The notes below the pieces were generated by a model. It worked only from the letters and a program-made list of their open reading frames with translations. It did not search any database and was not told the DNA's origin. Both the position numbers and the translations under genes were made by a program. From Trichaptum fuscoviolaceum (lineage: Eukaryota > Basidiomycota > Agaricomycetes > Hymenochaetales > Trichaptaceae): a DNA stretch of 64,000 nt. Below are positions 24,194 through 36,227 of this stretch, in pieces (within the stretch, counting starts at the first letter, position 1; each line of letters opens with the position of its first letter). Location of the stretch: positions 1 to 64,000 of the forward strand of contig CAJSYZ010000007.1 of the NCBI GenBank assembly GCA_910574455.1, in the 5' to 3' direction.

Positions 24194-24649
24194 CCTAACG
24201 TTCAAAAAGTATTACTTTTAGTTATCTGACTTCATGGGGATAGAATCTGAGGACTGGCCTTTACCTTCTCTTTCGCTTTGCAATAATTAGTAGCAGGCGG
24301 TGAGGGTTGAACTTGAAAGGCGTTGACTATGAGACACTGCCACTCCGCAACTTGAATGGCGTTCAGTCACGGTGCGCCGCCGGTGACTCGGGTAGCGGAC
24401 CCCAGTCACACTCAGGCTTGAACGCAACTTGCCAGTTTTCAACTTCCACTTCAATTTCCGAGTCCTGTCAGCTTCCCATCCACAATTTCAAGCATAAGAC
24501 TCGTTGTGAATTAGTAGGTAACTATCATGCACAGCGTACTGATGAATATGTCGGTGCTGAGTATGCTCATAGATGGCCACGACAGCGGTTACTACTAGTA
24601 AGGGCCCGGGGACGAAGAGCCTGAGTCGCTCACGGTTCACCTCAACTTG

Positions 24650-26380
24650 AACTGTGTCTTTTCCATGGAAAGACAAGTACGCATGTCGATATTCCCTCTG
24701 CATAACGCAGCGCTCACCTAAAACATCCTTCAGGAGGAACCAAGAGAACGACAACAATTTGACATGCGCATGTTGGTGTAGACCTATCGTTCGTCGTCGT
24801 CATCCGTCAACTCGTTCAGCCACGTCAAATATAACCAGAAAGCACACCTTGCTCAACGCGAAAGTTTTTCCTTCTGTGTTGTCCTGGACTTGCTGGTCAA
24901 TGGGTTATGGTCACGGTCAGGTTCGGTTCTGCATTGGGTTAACGGTGCCGCACTAATGCTTAACTCGCTACCAGGAACTCTATCGGTTTCGGTTTCGAAT
25001 CTGACCTCTTTCCAATGGTTAAAACACGATGCACGCATTGCAATGCGGCTTGGAGCATGATTTAGTGGTTAGATCGGGAGTTTCAATCATTAACAGTTGA
25101 GCGTCCACCTCTCCTTCCGCAAGATATTTTACTGATGCTACTTTTCGCTCAGTGCCAGTCCAAGATCGACTGTGCATGTTATAATATGGATACCGTTACC
25201 CGAAGGCTGCGGGCGTCGCGACTCAAATTGGGCTTCCTCCACGACGAAGGCACGCTATGCCACCCACAATCAACTCATCACCGATAGCGATGAACATCAA
25301 AACGCAACATCGCGGTCTCCCGTCGAGCGTCACGACAGTCCATGCCTCACTCGCTAGGAGTGTCATCATTGAATCCGTTATCGAATATCGTCCAAAGTCT
25401 TGAGGACGAAAGAGTACGGCAGCAACGAAGGCGAGAACACAAATCTTCGTCCATGTCACATGGGCTGTGGTTCATTCTGGTGGCAGGCGCGAATGAAGCT
25501 TCGTGTGCGCTGTGAGGTCTTGGTCAGCAGCAGTCGATAATGTGAAGCAAGCAGGGGACTATTCCTTTCAAGTACGCTTTGCCTCGTTATTCCAAGCCGG
25601 ATGGGTAGGCGCAGTGAGATACTGTGGAGCGTATGGTCTTGGGCAAACAGTCTGGCTCTTTCAGGACGTACGTTCTGCCCTGCGCTTGCGAGATACGCTG
25701 CCGACGCTATCCTCATTGCCCATTCGAAGCCAGTCGCATAATTCAAGGAGATAGTATGGTTATTGTCTCTGCGGGGTGTCATGCCAATCCCCTTCAGTAT
25801 TCCGCATTGCTTCCTTTTCTTCTGCCCTCCCACTGTTTCTCCCGTTCGGGTCCCACATCCCTTAGAAGTCCACAGGGTGAAGAACGACCGAGCGAGCAGC
25901 GTAGCATTTCATTTCATCTCCTCACGACACGGAAATAGGAGAGAACGACAAGAACATACGCGATTAACACTCCGAAATTTAGGAGCATGCCCATCTATAA
26001 CAACAGTGCCAAGACACAACTGCCGTGCTTCAAAATACGCACCTGTGCTTGGCCTGGCAACGGGTGGCTCATGCGCGGAGTGATACGGGCCGCGGGTGTG
26101 ACGGGGACATTTCCGAGTTTGACAGGCAGGGTTAGCAGGTGTCGTTGTGTGCGGCAGAGGTGGGGGAGATCAGGGATGTGGGCAGAGAGAAGTTGGGTGG
26201 AAGAACTCATGATGATGGGTACTTTAGGTCAATGGTATACTACGGTATAATACCTATACTTTCGGATTTGTGCTCTCAGTCAACACTGTGACTTTGTGTA
26301 CTTTATTCCTCCTATATCAAAATGTGTTTATTACCTTATAATATCGCACAATGCTCCCGAAGGATCTCACTCTAAACGGA
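24650..26380. repeat. Segmental duplication copy 2 (flank of the 26.6-kb F-box gene)
   Basis: Collinear with 19880-22380, as listed there, including the segment tying it to the F-box downstream side (22330-22390 with 26310-26380; caatattacacaacgctc versus taatatcgcacaatgctc). Together with the F-box genes this gives two tandem units with an offset of about 4-4.7 kb. I see no intact gene in the block. Confidence 0.7.
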
Positions 26381-26580
26381 CAATATCAGGGTTGAGAGCC
26401 AGCTGTCTACTCGATATATGCGATCTCATTTGAAGATTTTGAGCTCCTCGGAGTTTAAGATTAATGGATTGCTTTCATTATTCCTCTTATCCTCGCAACC
26501 GCTATCATTCCAATTCAGATGCACTTCATATACAAATCATTGTGAAGGCTACATCTCCTTCAACAATCATACACCAATTA

Positions 26581-28197
26581 TCATGCAGCCGAGCCTGGCA
26601 CCACCAGCACACCAGCGCGTTGCAATGTCGCAATTGCATCTCTCTTTCCGGCCTCCGTTATGGTCCTTCCCCATTTCCCAGCGGGCTGGAAATGATCCAG
26701 AACGACACCAAGCCTGCCAAGCACGTCGGAGAGGTTCGCAAAAAAGCCCTCCTCCTCGGGAGAGCTACATTCATTGAGGTCCAATTCCTTCAGGTGCGAG
26801 TAAAGGGCTTGCGTTCTAGGTGGGACATTGTCGCCTCTTCGTGATGAGCGGAGATCTGCCATTCCTTTCAGCTTTATCTTCTCGATATTGGGTGGAAGCG
26901 AGTACAATATATCTTCTTCGAAGTAAACGACTCGTTCCTCATACTGGTCGTTAGTCCAGCCAATGTCCAACGTGACGGAGTTCAGCAGAGGGTAACGGCC
27001 TTCTTGCATGCGACGAGCCAAATCAAGGAAGGCAGGATGCCGATATGTCCGGAACGAAAGGTGTTTGAGGCCTGGACATAACGTGGCTGCCAGCAGGCAG
27101 GCAATAGTCTCTACCGATGAATGACCAAAACGAAGATCAAGTTGTTCGAGGTAGGGCAAAATAGCCACTTGATGTTCTACGGGACCTTCGGGTCGAAAGT
27201 TTCTTTGCAGTTCGAGCGTCAGACTGGACAAGCGCGGGGTGGAGATTAGAAATGCGATGATATCCCCCAATTTTGGCTCCTCCTGGTGCAAGGAACAAAT
27301 ACGCAGGTTCGGAACGGTGGCCAGTGGTAGAATTTCGTAGATCTTCCAACATAACTCCTCCAGAAGAGGCATGGTCCATTTGTGATAAAAACAGGTCCCC
27401 GGCCTGCCCTCAACGCCCTCTACTTTGAGGGTACGAAGAGAACTGGGGTCGGCATGACAGAACATGTCTTGAATGTACGCGGCCGAGTGCCTGTCGCAAA
27501 CGCCGAAATCCACGTTTTCCCATCTTTCATAGTACGTGTATATCTTTGCAAGTGCCAAGAGGACAGCGTCGGAGCTCACTGACGACTTCTCGAATCTTCT
27601 TCTGTTAATTAATGTGAAGAACTCTTTGCTGTCTACATCGTACCCGATATCGATGGTTACGGTGAGCCCGAGATTCCCGCTCCCGCGTGCGATCGTTTCA
27701 ATAACGTGCACAGGTAAACTGAGGCCGGATGGCATCGCTGCCCATAGCGAGTGCAAGGATAGAATGATAGTCCGGGATCGAGAGCAAATATGCGAGTATC
27801 GGAGGAGAGACTTCAGGCGCAGGTCTCTGTCCGGGACCTGAAGATCGCGAGGAGGCTTGCTCAGGCAGCCGCCCACGTCATCGCACCTCAGAACGTCCAA
27901 AATAATCTCGTTCGGAAGGCTTTCGAGCGTAGGTATTTGAGCATGAGAAAGATCTGGACCGGCGGAAATATGGGACTCCAGTGTAGCTGATAAAGTTTTG
28001 CGTTCATCCAGGACATCTTCCATTTGTCTCATCTCTTGTCTTGCCACAGCAGCATTTGCTTGTTGCACTGTAGCCGACTCACTAACATGTGGGTACTATG
28101 AATGGCCGACTCGTGGTATATATTGGAGCTAGCGCACTTACCTTCGTACCTCCTCCCATAACTCAGAGGTATTGTTGCATCCAAGTTTCTCCTCCAT
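26581..28197 (-). CDS. F-box/LRR-like protein, cluster member 2, N-terminus damaged
   Basis: Exon 2 is 28081-26581. Exon 1, if started at the ATG at 28197, is only 56 nt (28197-28142) and the protein is 518 aa. The acceptor GTTAG at 28083-28082 aligns with that of cluster member 1 and keeps the frame (ESATVQQANAAVARQEMRQ). The upstream sequence still encodes the beginning of the usual exon 1 (an ATG, then NQETTDV) but in another frame with a TAG, so a small indel has broken the family N-terminus. The F-box-like motif is IPTLESLPNEIILDVLRC followed by RYSHICSRSRTIIL. Leucine-rich segments (ILPYLEQLDLRFG, CPGLKHLSFRTY, HLKELDLNEC) follow. The gene may still be expressed from the internal ATG, or it may be a young pseudogene. 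Confidence 0.75.
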
Positions 28198-29276
28198 CTT
28201 GCCATCTACACATCAGTGGTTTCTTGATTCACATGGAGAGGGTCATCCATCGACTATGGAAGCGAGTTATGCCAACCAAGACTGTGAGGCTATACTTACT
28301 GTTGGATCTCCGTATTTTGACATACGGTACAGTGTTGCGTTGGTTGAACGCTCAAGTTGAGAGTTATTCCCACCGCGGCGTTCAAGACCGACAACTCAAC
28401 TTCGGCGTTGTCCGAAATAGAAAGGCGATTGGCACAAACAACCTGAAAACGACCAGAATAGTGGAATACGAGAGTGATTATTATAAAACTTACTTCTTCA
28501 CAGCTCTCTTACTATCTGTGGTGATGAAACGTTGACAAGAAATCTCTCTAAAATCATGGGCAGCTAAAATCTAACATGCCTTCCGTACCACTTACATACA
28601 CACCGGACTTCCATTCAGGTTCTGAGGCCAATCATATATTAAAGTTCTCAGAAAAGAATGATACTGTAATCTAGTGTACCTAGTTACGTATGCCTTATAT
28701 ACTGTAACAAAGTACAATTTTTGAAGCTGTAGAGTGCATACAATGGGTCAGAGAAGCATGGGAGCATGGGTAAGAACTTACTCCGACTTGACGGGTCACG
28801 GAACGCAGCTTGGACGTATGAGTTTTTTGTAGGAAGGTATGCTAAATGTATGTAGCATGAATGTCCTTCAGTATGTGGCAGGATGCTAATATCTATTGGC
28901 CCCATTCGAATCTACCGCTTCGGCATTCTGTACAAGCTTTAAATCTCCATGATTCCACTCCGGGTCCGGAGCCAACTTCAATTTAGGAGCTCGAGAACAT
29001 GATGGTGAGAATACATGCCATCCATCCAAATTCCATCGTGAAGAAGTTCAGGTCCCGGCGGAAGCTCAGCAACGAGTGCTGGATGGATGAACCTCATTGG
29101 TCTTACATGTGGCGCAACTCTTGATGGCTTCACCTTATTGATGCACACGTCATTCACTGGTAAGTCCGTGTTGCTATTTTCACCTCCAGCATATTCCAGA
29201 ATATTTATTCAACACCGATAACAGATGCTACTGCTACTATACTCTAGTAGCGTCAAGCCCATTGTAATCATTGTAG
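28198..29276. other. Intergenic region between F-box genes
   Basis: Holds remnants of the broken first exon of the 26.6-kb gene (to about 28260) and then AT-rich DNA with no recognised gene. The 3' flank of the next F-box gene (29223-29262) carries a conserved motif gatgctactgct...gtagcgtcaagc, also found after the 47.2- and 54.9-kb genes. Confidence 0.5.
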
Positions 29277-30902
29277 CTAGGAAATCGAATTCAAATCAAC
29301 CAGCACCCCTGCTTTCTGCAATGTCATTATTGCATTCTTCTTCTCCTGAATTTTTGCATACCCTTCCTGCCCCCTACGGTCGCCAGGCCGGAAATAATTC
29401 AGGGATACGCGGGTACTCCGGAGAATTTCGGAAAGTTTGGCATAGAAACTCTCATCCAAAATAGTACAGTTCTTCAAATCCAGGTGCGTGAGGTTTTCGT
29501 AGAAGGTGCGGAAGTTTGATGATCCAATATCACTTGTTCTTGATGCTTGAAGAACCATGTGAGTTAGATTGTGTGCCGGCTCGACCTTCAAGCTTTTAAT
29601 TGTACTCGGTAATGGGCGTATTATGTCGTCAAAGAAGAATTCCACACTCAAATATGGCCTGATAATGACTAACGTGAAGGATGTGAGCTCCGAATAGCGC
29701 TCTCGCATATTGTCGGTTAGCTCAGAGTACTTTGCATGCGTGCTTGTCGTTACGGAAAGGTGCTTGAGACCGGGACATAGGATGGCCTTGAGAAGGTTCG
29801 CTGCATGCCCAGAGTCTTCGTCGTAATTAATCTGGATATTAAGGTATTCAAGGCAGGGTAACCTTATCTCCGGAACAGTCACATATTGCATGTCAGACAT
29901 ATCCATAGTTAGGGAGCGTAGATTACTTGCTGCGTTCAAGAATGCCGCGATGTCTATTATTTGTGCGTTGTCTAGGTTGTATAAATGCAGCGTACACATA
30001 CGCAGTGTCTGACTCGCCATTCTGGGGGAAAGAAGTCGGCTTTGCGTGTCCAGCAGGAACTCCAGTTCCTCAAGCAAGGGGATTTCCCATTGTTGGAAGA
30101 AATCGTCGTCCATCTGCTCGCTATCTTGTACTCGAAGGACGCGGATTGCTTTAAGGTTAACGACGGGGAAATTCTCTAGAATGAAGTTTGCTGCTCCGTC
30201 CACAAGTGTCATCTTCAAGTCTTTCCATCTCCAATGATGTTTGAACATCATTGACAGTCTGGATAGTACGGACTTGGAGTTCAGTTCGTTCCCCACCGTG
30301 TAGAACAATTTCGTGGATACATCAAGCTCTATGTCCACGGAAAGCCCTAGCTTAGCGCTCCGGCCTATGATTCTCGCAATTAGCCACGTAGGTATCATGA
30401 GGGTTAGCGGTATTGACGCCCATAGAGAAGGCGAATACAGAATGACGTCTCTAAATTTTCGGGAGATGTGAGAGTATTGGACAAGCGAATGTGGTTCCGT
30501 GCAGTCAAATGCGTCCGTCACAATATGATGGATGATCTCGTTCGGAAGGCTTTCGACAGTGAGGCGCGGAATACCGATAAGACGACGGGTTGTGGAGATG
30601 TGAGATTTGCACGTGGAGATCAGAGTGGACATGAAGGATTGGAGTGCATTAGCACGCCCTTTCATTTGTCTCATGCCATGCCTTGCAACAGTGGGGTTGG
30701 AACTCCGCACGTTTGAAGGGACGCTATATAGTACAATGGGACTTCAGAAGAGCAGAGGATAACAACAGTGGGCCATCACATACCTCAGCACGCAATCCCA
30801 CAGTTCTTGAGCACATATGCATCCGTTCATCTCGTCCAGCTTGTCGACCACACGGCGCAAGAGGTTGATGGTTTCTCGAGTTTCGCAAACAAAGACGGTC
30901 AT
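29277..30902 (-). CDS. F-box/LRR-like protein, cluster member 3
   Basis: Exon 1 30902-30784 (119 nt) and exon 2 30723-29277 give 521 aa, intact. Exon 1 encodes ETRETINLLRRVVDKLDEMN. The F-box-like motif is near residues 97-145 (LTVESLPNEIIHHIVTDAF, then LVQYSHISRKFRDVILYSPS). Leucine-rich segments follow (LEELEFLLDTQS, LPCLEYLNIQIN, CPGLKHLSVTTS, LTHLDLKNCTIL). The frame is open upstream to 30986, but MTVF at 30902 matches the other family members and is preferred as the start. It is very similar to the 47.2-kb gene, including both flanks, so the two are recent duplicates. Predicted SCF ubiquitin-ligase adaptor; substrate unknown. Confidence 0.88.
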
Positions 30903-31020
30903 TGCTTCTTTTACTGAGGTGGGAGCTTCAAGGAAGGATCCCTGGAGCTCACGTATTTGTACTTCTCTTGAGTGGTTCAAGTTCAAGGTGTGGCTCAGGG
31001 TCGGAGTCGAACGCGGCTAT

Positions 31021-31065
31021 GGTAACCACTGCCTGAACCACGACCACCAATTCGCGTTGAACGTG
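31021..31065 (-). promoter_or_regulatory. Conserved upstream block of the F-box family (29.3-kb gene)
   Basis: On the minus strand it reads cacgttcaacgcgaattggt, then ggtcgtggttcaggcagtgg, then ttacc. It lies about 119-163 bp before the ATG. The same block stands at a similar distance before at least four other members. Confidence 0.5.
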
Positions 31066-31307
31066 GTGGTTCAGGTGAAAAAACGTACACCGTAAAGTGA
31101 CTCGGTCGGGAGAGATAAAGTAATGGTAGGTTAATTAGTAAAATAACATATGTCATGTTTTCGACATCCAGTGGTAAAATCAACAGGACTCGGACAAATA
31201 GTTGCGTCAAAATTTGCTTTTCTTCAAAATATTGTTTAGAGAATGGAGCACTGTGACACAAATCGACCACAAGGCAGTGACGTCCCATTAATCAACTCTT
31301 GCAAGCC

Positions 31308-31328
31308 CATCGGGAAAAAGGGAAAAAG
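31308..31328 (+). repeat. Left terminal inverted repeat of element 1
   Basis: 21 bp starting cat and continuing cgggaaaaagggaaaaag. It is the exact reverse complement of 36228-36248. Confidence 0.9.
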
Positions 31329-31502
31329 ATTATAACTAACATAATCACCCGTAATGAGCTAAAATCTCATATATCCGCTACCTCGGCGACGTAACACATA
31401 TATTAGGGTAGAATTCTAATAGAAGATGTAATCTGTCGGATATATAGTTCTAATCGCTTGCGAGACTTATGGCGATTATAAGCAATTCCAACCCTTGTAA
31501 TA

Positions 31503-31842
31503 TCTACAATGTAATATAATCTCCGTAATCATTATGCATCTTACATTGTATTATGAAGGCTTATATCTAATTACGGACATTATCTTCGCCACATTTGCAT
31601 GTAAGCCCTGTCAGAATTATAGCTCTTATATGTACTTGTGAGAGATTATAATGGATTATGAGACTTATAAGGTCTAGAATGTACTATAATCTCCGTAATC
31701 ATTATGCAAATTATATCACATTATGAAGCCTTATATTTAATTACAGACATTATACTCTGCATAGTTGCTTGGAAATGCTATCAGAATGATAGCTCATCTA
31801 CGTGATTCTGCTGAAATGTATTGGATTATGAGCCTTACATTC
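31503..31842. repeat. 170-bp subterminal direct repeat in element 1
   Basis: Two adjacent diverged copies (31503-31672 and 31673-31842) share ataatctccgtaatcattat, then attatgaagg/ccttatat and gacattat at the same spacing. AT-rich, non-coding. Repeated subterminal motifs of this kind are typical transposase-binding regions. Confidence 0.8.
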
Positions 31843-31929
31843 ACTAGAAGGTGATAGAACCCTGTGTAATCCTTACTACAGGCCTTCTTTACTTTCACAC
31901 AAAATGATAGAATGAAAAGCATGATATGT

Positions 31930-33485
31930 TATTTAGTACTAGCTACATACAAGAAACCTACACTATCAAAGAGAAGCTCGTAGAACATGACGCCAACGGA
32001 GAAACCGTTGGCAAGAGTAGTAATACGATGACCGAGGATCTCTTTGACTCTGAGGCCAGCTGCGAGACGATCCTCTCGCAGATCGAGAGAGAACGCTGGC
32101 GGCTGCATGAAGATGGGCGAAAAGCATGCTTAAATTCTTCCCCTGGTCGCCAGCGAAGGGGGGCGAGGAACTCGTACTCAGCAGGGTCAGGACGCCAGCG
32201 CATGAGAGCCTTTGGCTCGTCGACAAGGACGCACATGCTGAGGTACGCGCCTTCCTGAACCTTATGCGGTGCAGTCTTCCAAGGTCCCGCGGGACACGGC
32301 GCGCGAACCACGGGCCGCGCAGTCTTCCACCCAGCGGGAACAGGCTGTGTCTTATTTGCGACCTGTCCCAGTTTCGGCGGCGGAGGTTAGCTAGAGAATG
32401 GTGCAGATGCGGTTGATTGACTTACACTCCTCGGAAGTACCAGCCTTGCAAGGTATCTTGCATTGGGATGTGGTGGTCTGGGTTCTTGGCTAGCAGACGC
32501 CGCATCAGATGGCATGCCTCTGGGTAGCGCTTGCGGAACCATCGAGGAATGAACGCGCTTTCGTATGGTGCGCTGGCTTCAAGATCCTTGCGATCCCTCC
32601 CACGGAAGGGCAGCTAATAAAGGCGGTGTCAATGAGAGTGATGGATTGGAACAGAGGAAACTCGCCCTGCCGAAGACAAGCTCATATGACGCCAACGGAA
32701 AAACTGTCGGCCTTGTACGAGTAATGGTCGCCACGAAGCATCTCTGGTGCTATGTAGCCCGTCGTGCCACACTTACCCTTAGTCCTGTGCCAATAGTCAT
32801 TGTAAGTTAGTACCTCGTCAATGCTGACCGCATGTCCTTTGAAACGTGTGCGAGGCCGAAGTCCCCAATGACGAGCCGACCGCGCTCATCCATGAAGACG
32901 TTGTCGGGCTTAAGGTCGCGATGGACGATGACCTGGTTGTGCAAGGTGCCCATGGCATAGCACTACGAATAAATATGAGACACAACTTTGGGGAAAGGAA
33001 GCGGAGATGTACAAGTTGCGCCATGATGAGCTTGATTTCATGCATGCGGAACAGCTTCTTCGCGTTGCTCATCGCAACTCGCAAAGTACCGCCGGCGGCC
33101 AAGCCCTGGATGATGATGAAGTTGTGCGGGTCCATGAACAATTCTATAAGAGGCGTAAAGTAGGATGAGTTAAGCAAAATCAGTTCAGAAAGGATCTACT
33201 TATCTGTAAACCGACTCGGTCGATACTCGCGCGTGGAATCTGCTTGATCGCGACCTTCTTGCCATTAACTGTTTTCGATAGTCTAGAAGAAATTACTTTA
33301 GTGAAATAGCAAGAGTTACACTCACCTTGCCTTGTCCAGCGTACTGGCATGTAAAAAGTCTTGAGGTTTTGTTGTGTGGACACTGTCTTGAGGCTCGAAG
33401 CCTTCATGAAGAGTCGCATCGCCACGCAGACGCGGCTCACCTGAGTGTGACTTCGAGTCCGCATATAGTCACACACGGGTGGCAC
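31930..33485 (-). pseudogene. Ser/Thr protein kinase fragments (captured, rearranged)
   Basis: On the minus strand the pieces appear in kinase order. First come VAIKQIPRASI (subdomain II Lys) near 33260 and MDPHNFIIIQGLAAGGTL near 33120. These are followed, after an intron, by [16 protein letters not shown] and [12 protein letters not shown] near 32900, then TTGYIAPEMLRGDHYSYKAD near 32750. A C-lobe piece reads YPEACHLMRRLLAKNP near 32510. Frameshifts and stops separate the pieces. Further left, at 32050-31935, a second copy of the APE-to-subdomain IX region appears (FSVGVMFYELLFD), so two related copies were joined head to tail. The catalytic residues are intact within the fragments but no full frame exists. 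Subfamily not resolved. Confidence 0.75.
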
Positions 33486-33599
33486 ACCAGTAAATCATCA
33501 GAAAAAGAGCACAAAACATGATAAGAATACAAGAACATACCAGTAACAACAAAAACACAAAGCCTGAAGGCAATCCTGTGGATGGATGGAGAGAGACAA

Positions 33600-33660
33600 G
33601 ATTGGATGGAGGACGAGGAAGTGGGAGGAGAGAGAGGAGGGAGGAAGGGGGACTCGCGAT
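33600..33660. repeat. Purine-rich low-complexity tract
   Basis: A run of g and a (gaggaagtgggaggagagag and similar) lies between the kinase and coatomer fragments of element 1. Confidence 0.6.
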
Positions 33661-33762
33661 TGAACGCGACGCGTCACGCATTGGTAATTCAAACTCCGCA
33701 GCATCATCATCACGCCCTCAACTTGAAATTGCTAAGTCCGTAAAACCACTCACGAGAAAGTG

Positions 33763-35830
33763 ACTGAATTCAAGGCCCATCCTGACTACATTCGAGGCCT
33801 CGTTGTTCACCCAACACTTAGCATTGTGCTGACGGGCTGCGATAATATGACAATCAAGGCATGGGACTGGGATAGACAGTGGAAGTGTATTCGTGTGCGT
33901 ACCTCTACCGCTTCAAAATCAGACCCAGTCTAATTATCTCTGAAGGTTTTCGAAGGACACACGCACTACATCATGAACCTTGTATTCAACCACGAGGACT
34001 ACAACACCTTCGCCTCCTCTTGTCTTGATCGCACCGTGAAGATGTTGTCGATCGGCTCCTCGACGCCGAATTTCACCTTCGAGGCACATCAGAAGGGCGG
34101 CGTGAACTACGTCGACTTATAACCCGGTGACAAGCTGTATCGAGCGGTGACGACCGAATCATCAAAATCTGGGACTACCTCAGCAACACCTGTTAACAGA
34201 CGTTGAAGGGACACACCAACAATGTCTCGTTTGCCGCATTCCACCCCAGTCTGCCCTTGACCGTCGTTCGGAGGATGGTACAATTAAGATCTGGAACTCG
34301 GGTCCTTACCGCCTGGAAAATACCTTGAGCTACGCTCTTGAACGCGCATGGTGCATTACCGTCCGACCGCAGGGGAACGAGGCTTCCGTAGGGTACGGTG
34401 AAGGTGTAGTCGTGGTCAAACTTAGCCGCAACGAGCCTTCGTATAGCATGGACCCATCAGGCAAACTGGTGTTTCACTCGCAATACGGGAGTCTTGTCCA
34501 TCAATCTGCAAGGCGCTGCGGAAGACGAGACGCCCGAAGGACAACACATCCAGCTGTTTGTACGGGACCTCGGTACAACGGAAATTTTCGCAACGTCCCT
34601 TCAACACTCTCCTATCAGGCGCTTCATCACTGTGGTAGGAGACGGAGAGTATATCATCTACACTCAGGCTGCGCATGCCTGGCGAGCCAAGGCATTCGGC
34701 AGCGGTTCTTCCTTCGCACGGGCAACAGACTCAAACACGTACGCTGTGTTTTAGGGGCGGACGAAGGTGCGGGTGTTCAATAACTTCAAGGAGAGGAGCA
34801 ATCCGGCAAAAAAGGGTGCTGGATCATGGCTGGTTGAGGGATTGTATGGCGAACCTCACTTAGATGCTCGTGGAAGCGGTTTTGTCGTCTTCTGGGACTG
34901 CGAGTCTGGTGAGATCGTGCGCGGGATCGATGCGGATGTCATGAGCGAAAGTACTCTCTTTCCCCTCTAAGTTTCGATGGAATTCTCTAACGTTCGATAT
35001 AGATTCCTTGGTCTGGATCTGGCAATCTTGTGGCCATCATTGCCGACAACTCGTTCTACGTCCTGACCTTCAACCGTGAGGTCTTCAACGCGGCGTTGGA
35101 GTCTGGGGTAGACACAGGAGTTGAAGGTGTTGAAGAGGCATTTGACGTTGTCACAGAAATTTCTGAAAGGTGTGATTTTTTGTATACTCTTTCGCTGGAT
35201 ATCGTTGAACTTAATATTTTAGCGTCAAGACCTTGAAGTGGATCGGCGATTGCTTCATCTACACGAGTGCCGTTAACGGCTTAACTACTTGATTGGCAGT
35301 GAAACACAGACCGCAACGCATTTTGACAAGCAAGTTTCATTTCTTCATCTTCGGCTTCTACACAACTGACATGAAATGATAGCCCAATGTACTTGCTGGG
35401 CTACACTCCCGCTCATTGTATCTTGCCGATAAAGACATCAAAGTGTTCGGTTACTCTCTGTCTTTGAACCTCATCGAGTATCAGAGTGCTATCCTGCGTG
35501 GAGATATGGAGGCTGCGGGGGAGATCCTGCCGACTGTACCAAAAGAGCAGCGGAGCAAAGTCGCACGTTTCCTAGAAGCCCGGGGTACGTCTTTGAGAAT
35601 CATCGAATTCAACAGAAAAACTGACTCAATTGCTCTCCTTTTCACAGATCTTAAGGAGCTCGCGTTACAGGTTACAACAGATCCTGATCATAATTTCGAC
35701 CTCGCGCTGGCCGTCTGACGCTTTGACCTCGCACGGGAATGCTTTGAGACTGCGGGAGACCCAAGTCCGCTCCCCCTGGTGGTACGCGACCGCGATGGTC
35801 TCACGGACCTTCAGGACCGTGCGTAGTCTT
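33763..35830 (+). pseudogene. COPI coatomer beta-prime subunit (SEC27/COPB2) fragment
   Basis: WD40 reading begins FKAHPDYIRGLVVHPTLSIV, then IKAWDWDRQWKCIRV, an intron, GHTHYIMNLVFNHEDYNTFA and ASSCLDRTVKMLSIG. It continues LENTLSYALERAWC, then VVVVKLSRNEPSYSMDPSGK, VVFWDCESGEIVRGID, LADKDIKVFGYSLSLNLIEY and PKEQRSKVARFLEAR. After an intron it reads DLKELALQVTTDPDH. These match the beta-prime COPI subunit, which builds the vesicle coat for Golgi-to-ER transport. The copy lacks the N-terminal WD repeats, is interrupted by stops (for example after GVNYVDL near 34121 and after NTYAVF near 34753) and frameshifts, and ends about 35830. Introns are still present, so it was copied as DNA. The functional host copy must lie elsewhere. 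Confidence 0.88.
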
Positions 35831-36227
35831 ACCTTGTGAAGTATTAGCTTCTTAGTACTATAGCTCATTTGTATAATCTGAAAAAATGAGAATACAATGA
35901 CTTTTAAAACTTGCATTTCCGGTAATACTTCGTAAGACAAGTATCTGAATTATATCACTCTTATAATAGTGCTATATGCCTTTCAGATAATTATATGACT
36001 TTTTACCTACATATATGATGGGCATAATTATGATACCATTCTTATAAGGGGACTATCAGCAAGATAGCAGGATTATAATGTCAGAGTAAGCCTTATGGAG
36101 GATTATATTCTATCGAAAGCATTATGACGTATTATAATCACGCTATAAGCCAGATGCCATGTGATAATCTATAATAAGCATGACAGCTGAGTTATAATGC
36201 CCGGAACCGTCCGGAATTATATATATG

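Noticed and set aside
30744..30986. Upstream start (30986) for F-box member 3
   Set aside because: The frame is open upstream, but MTVF at 30902 gives the 119-nt exon shared by all relatives.
33763..35830. Working coatomer beta-prime gene
   Set aside because: Missing start and N-terminal repeats, several stops and frameshifts, and placement inside a TIR element.
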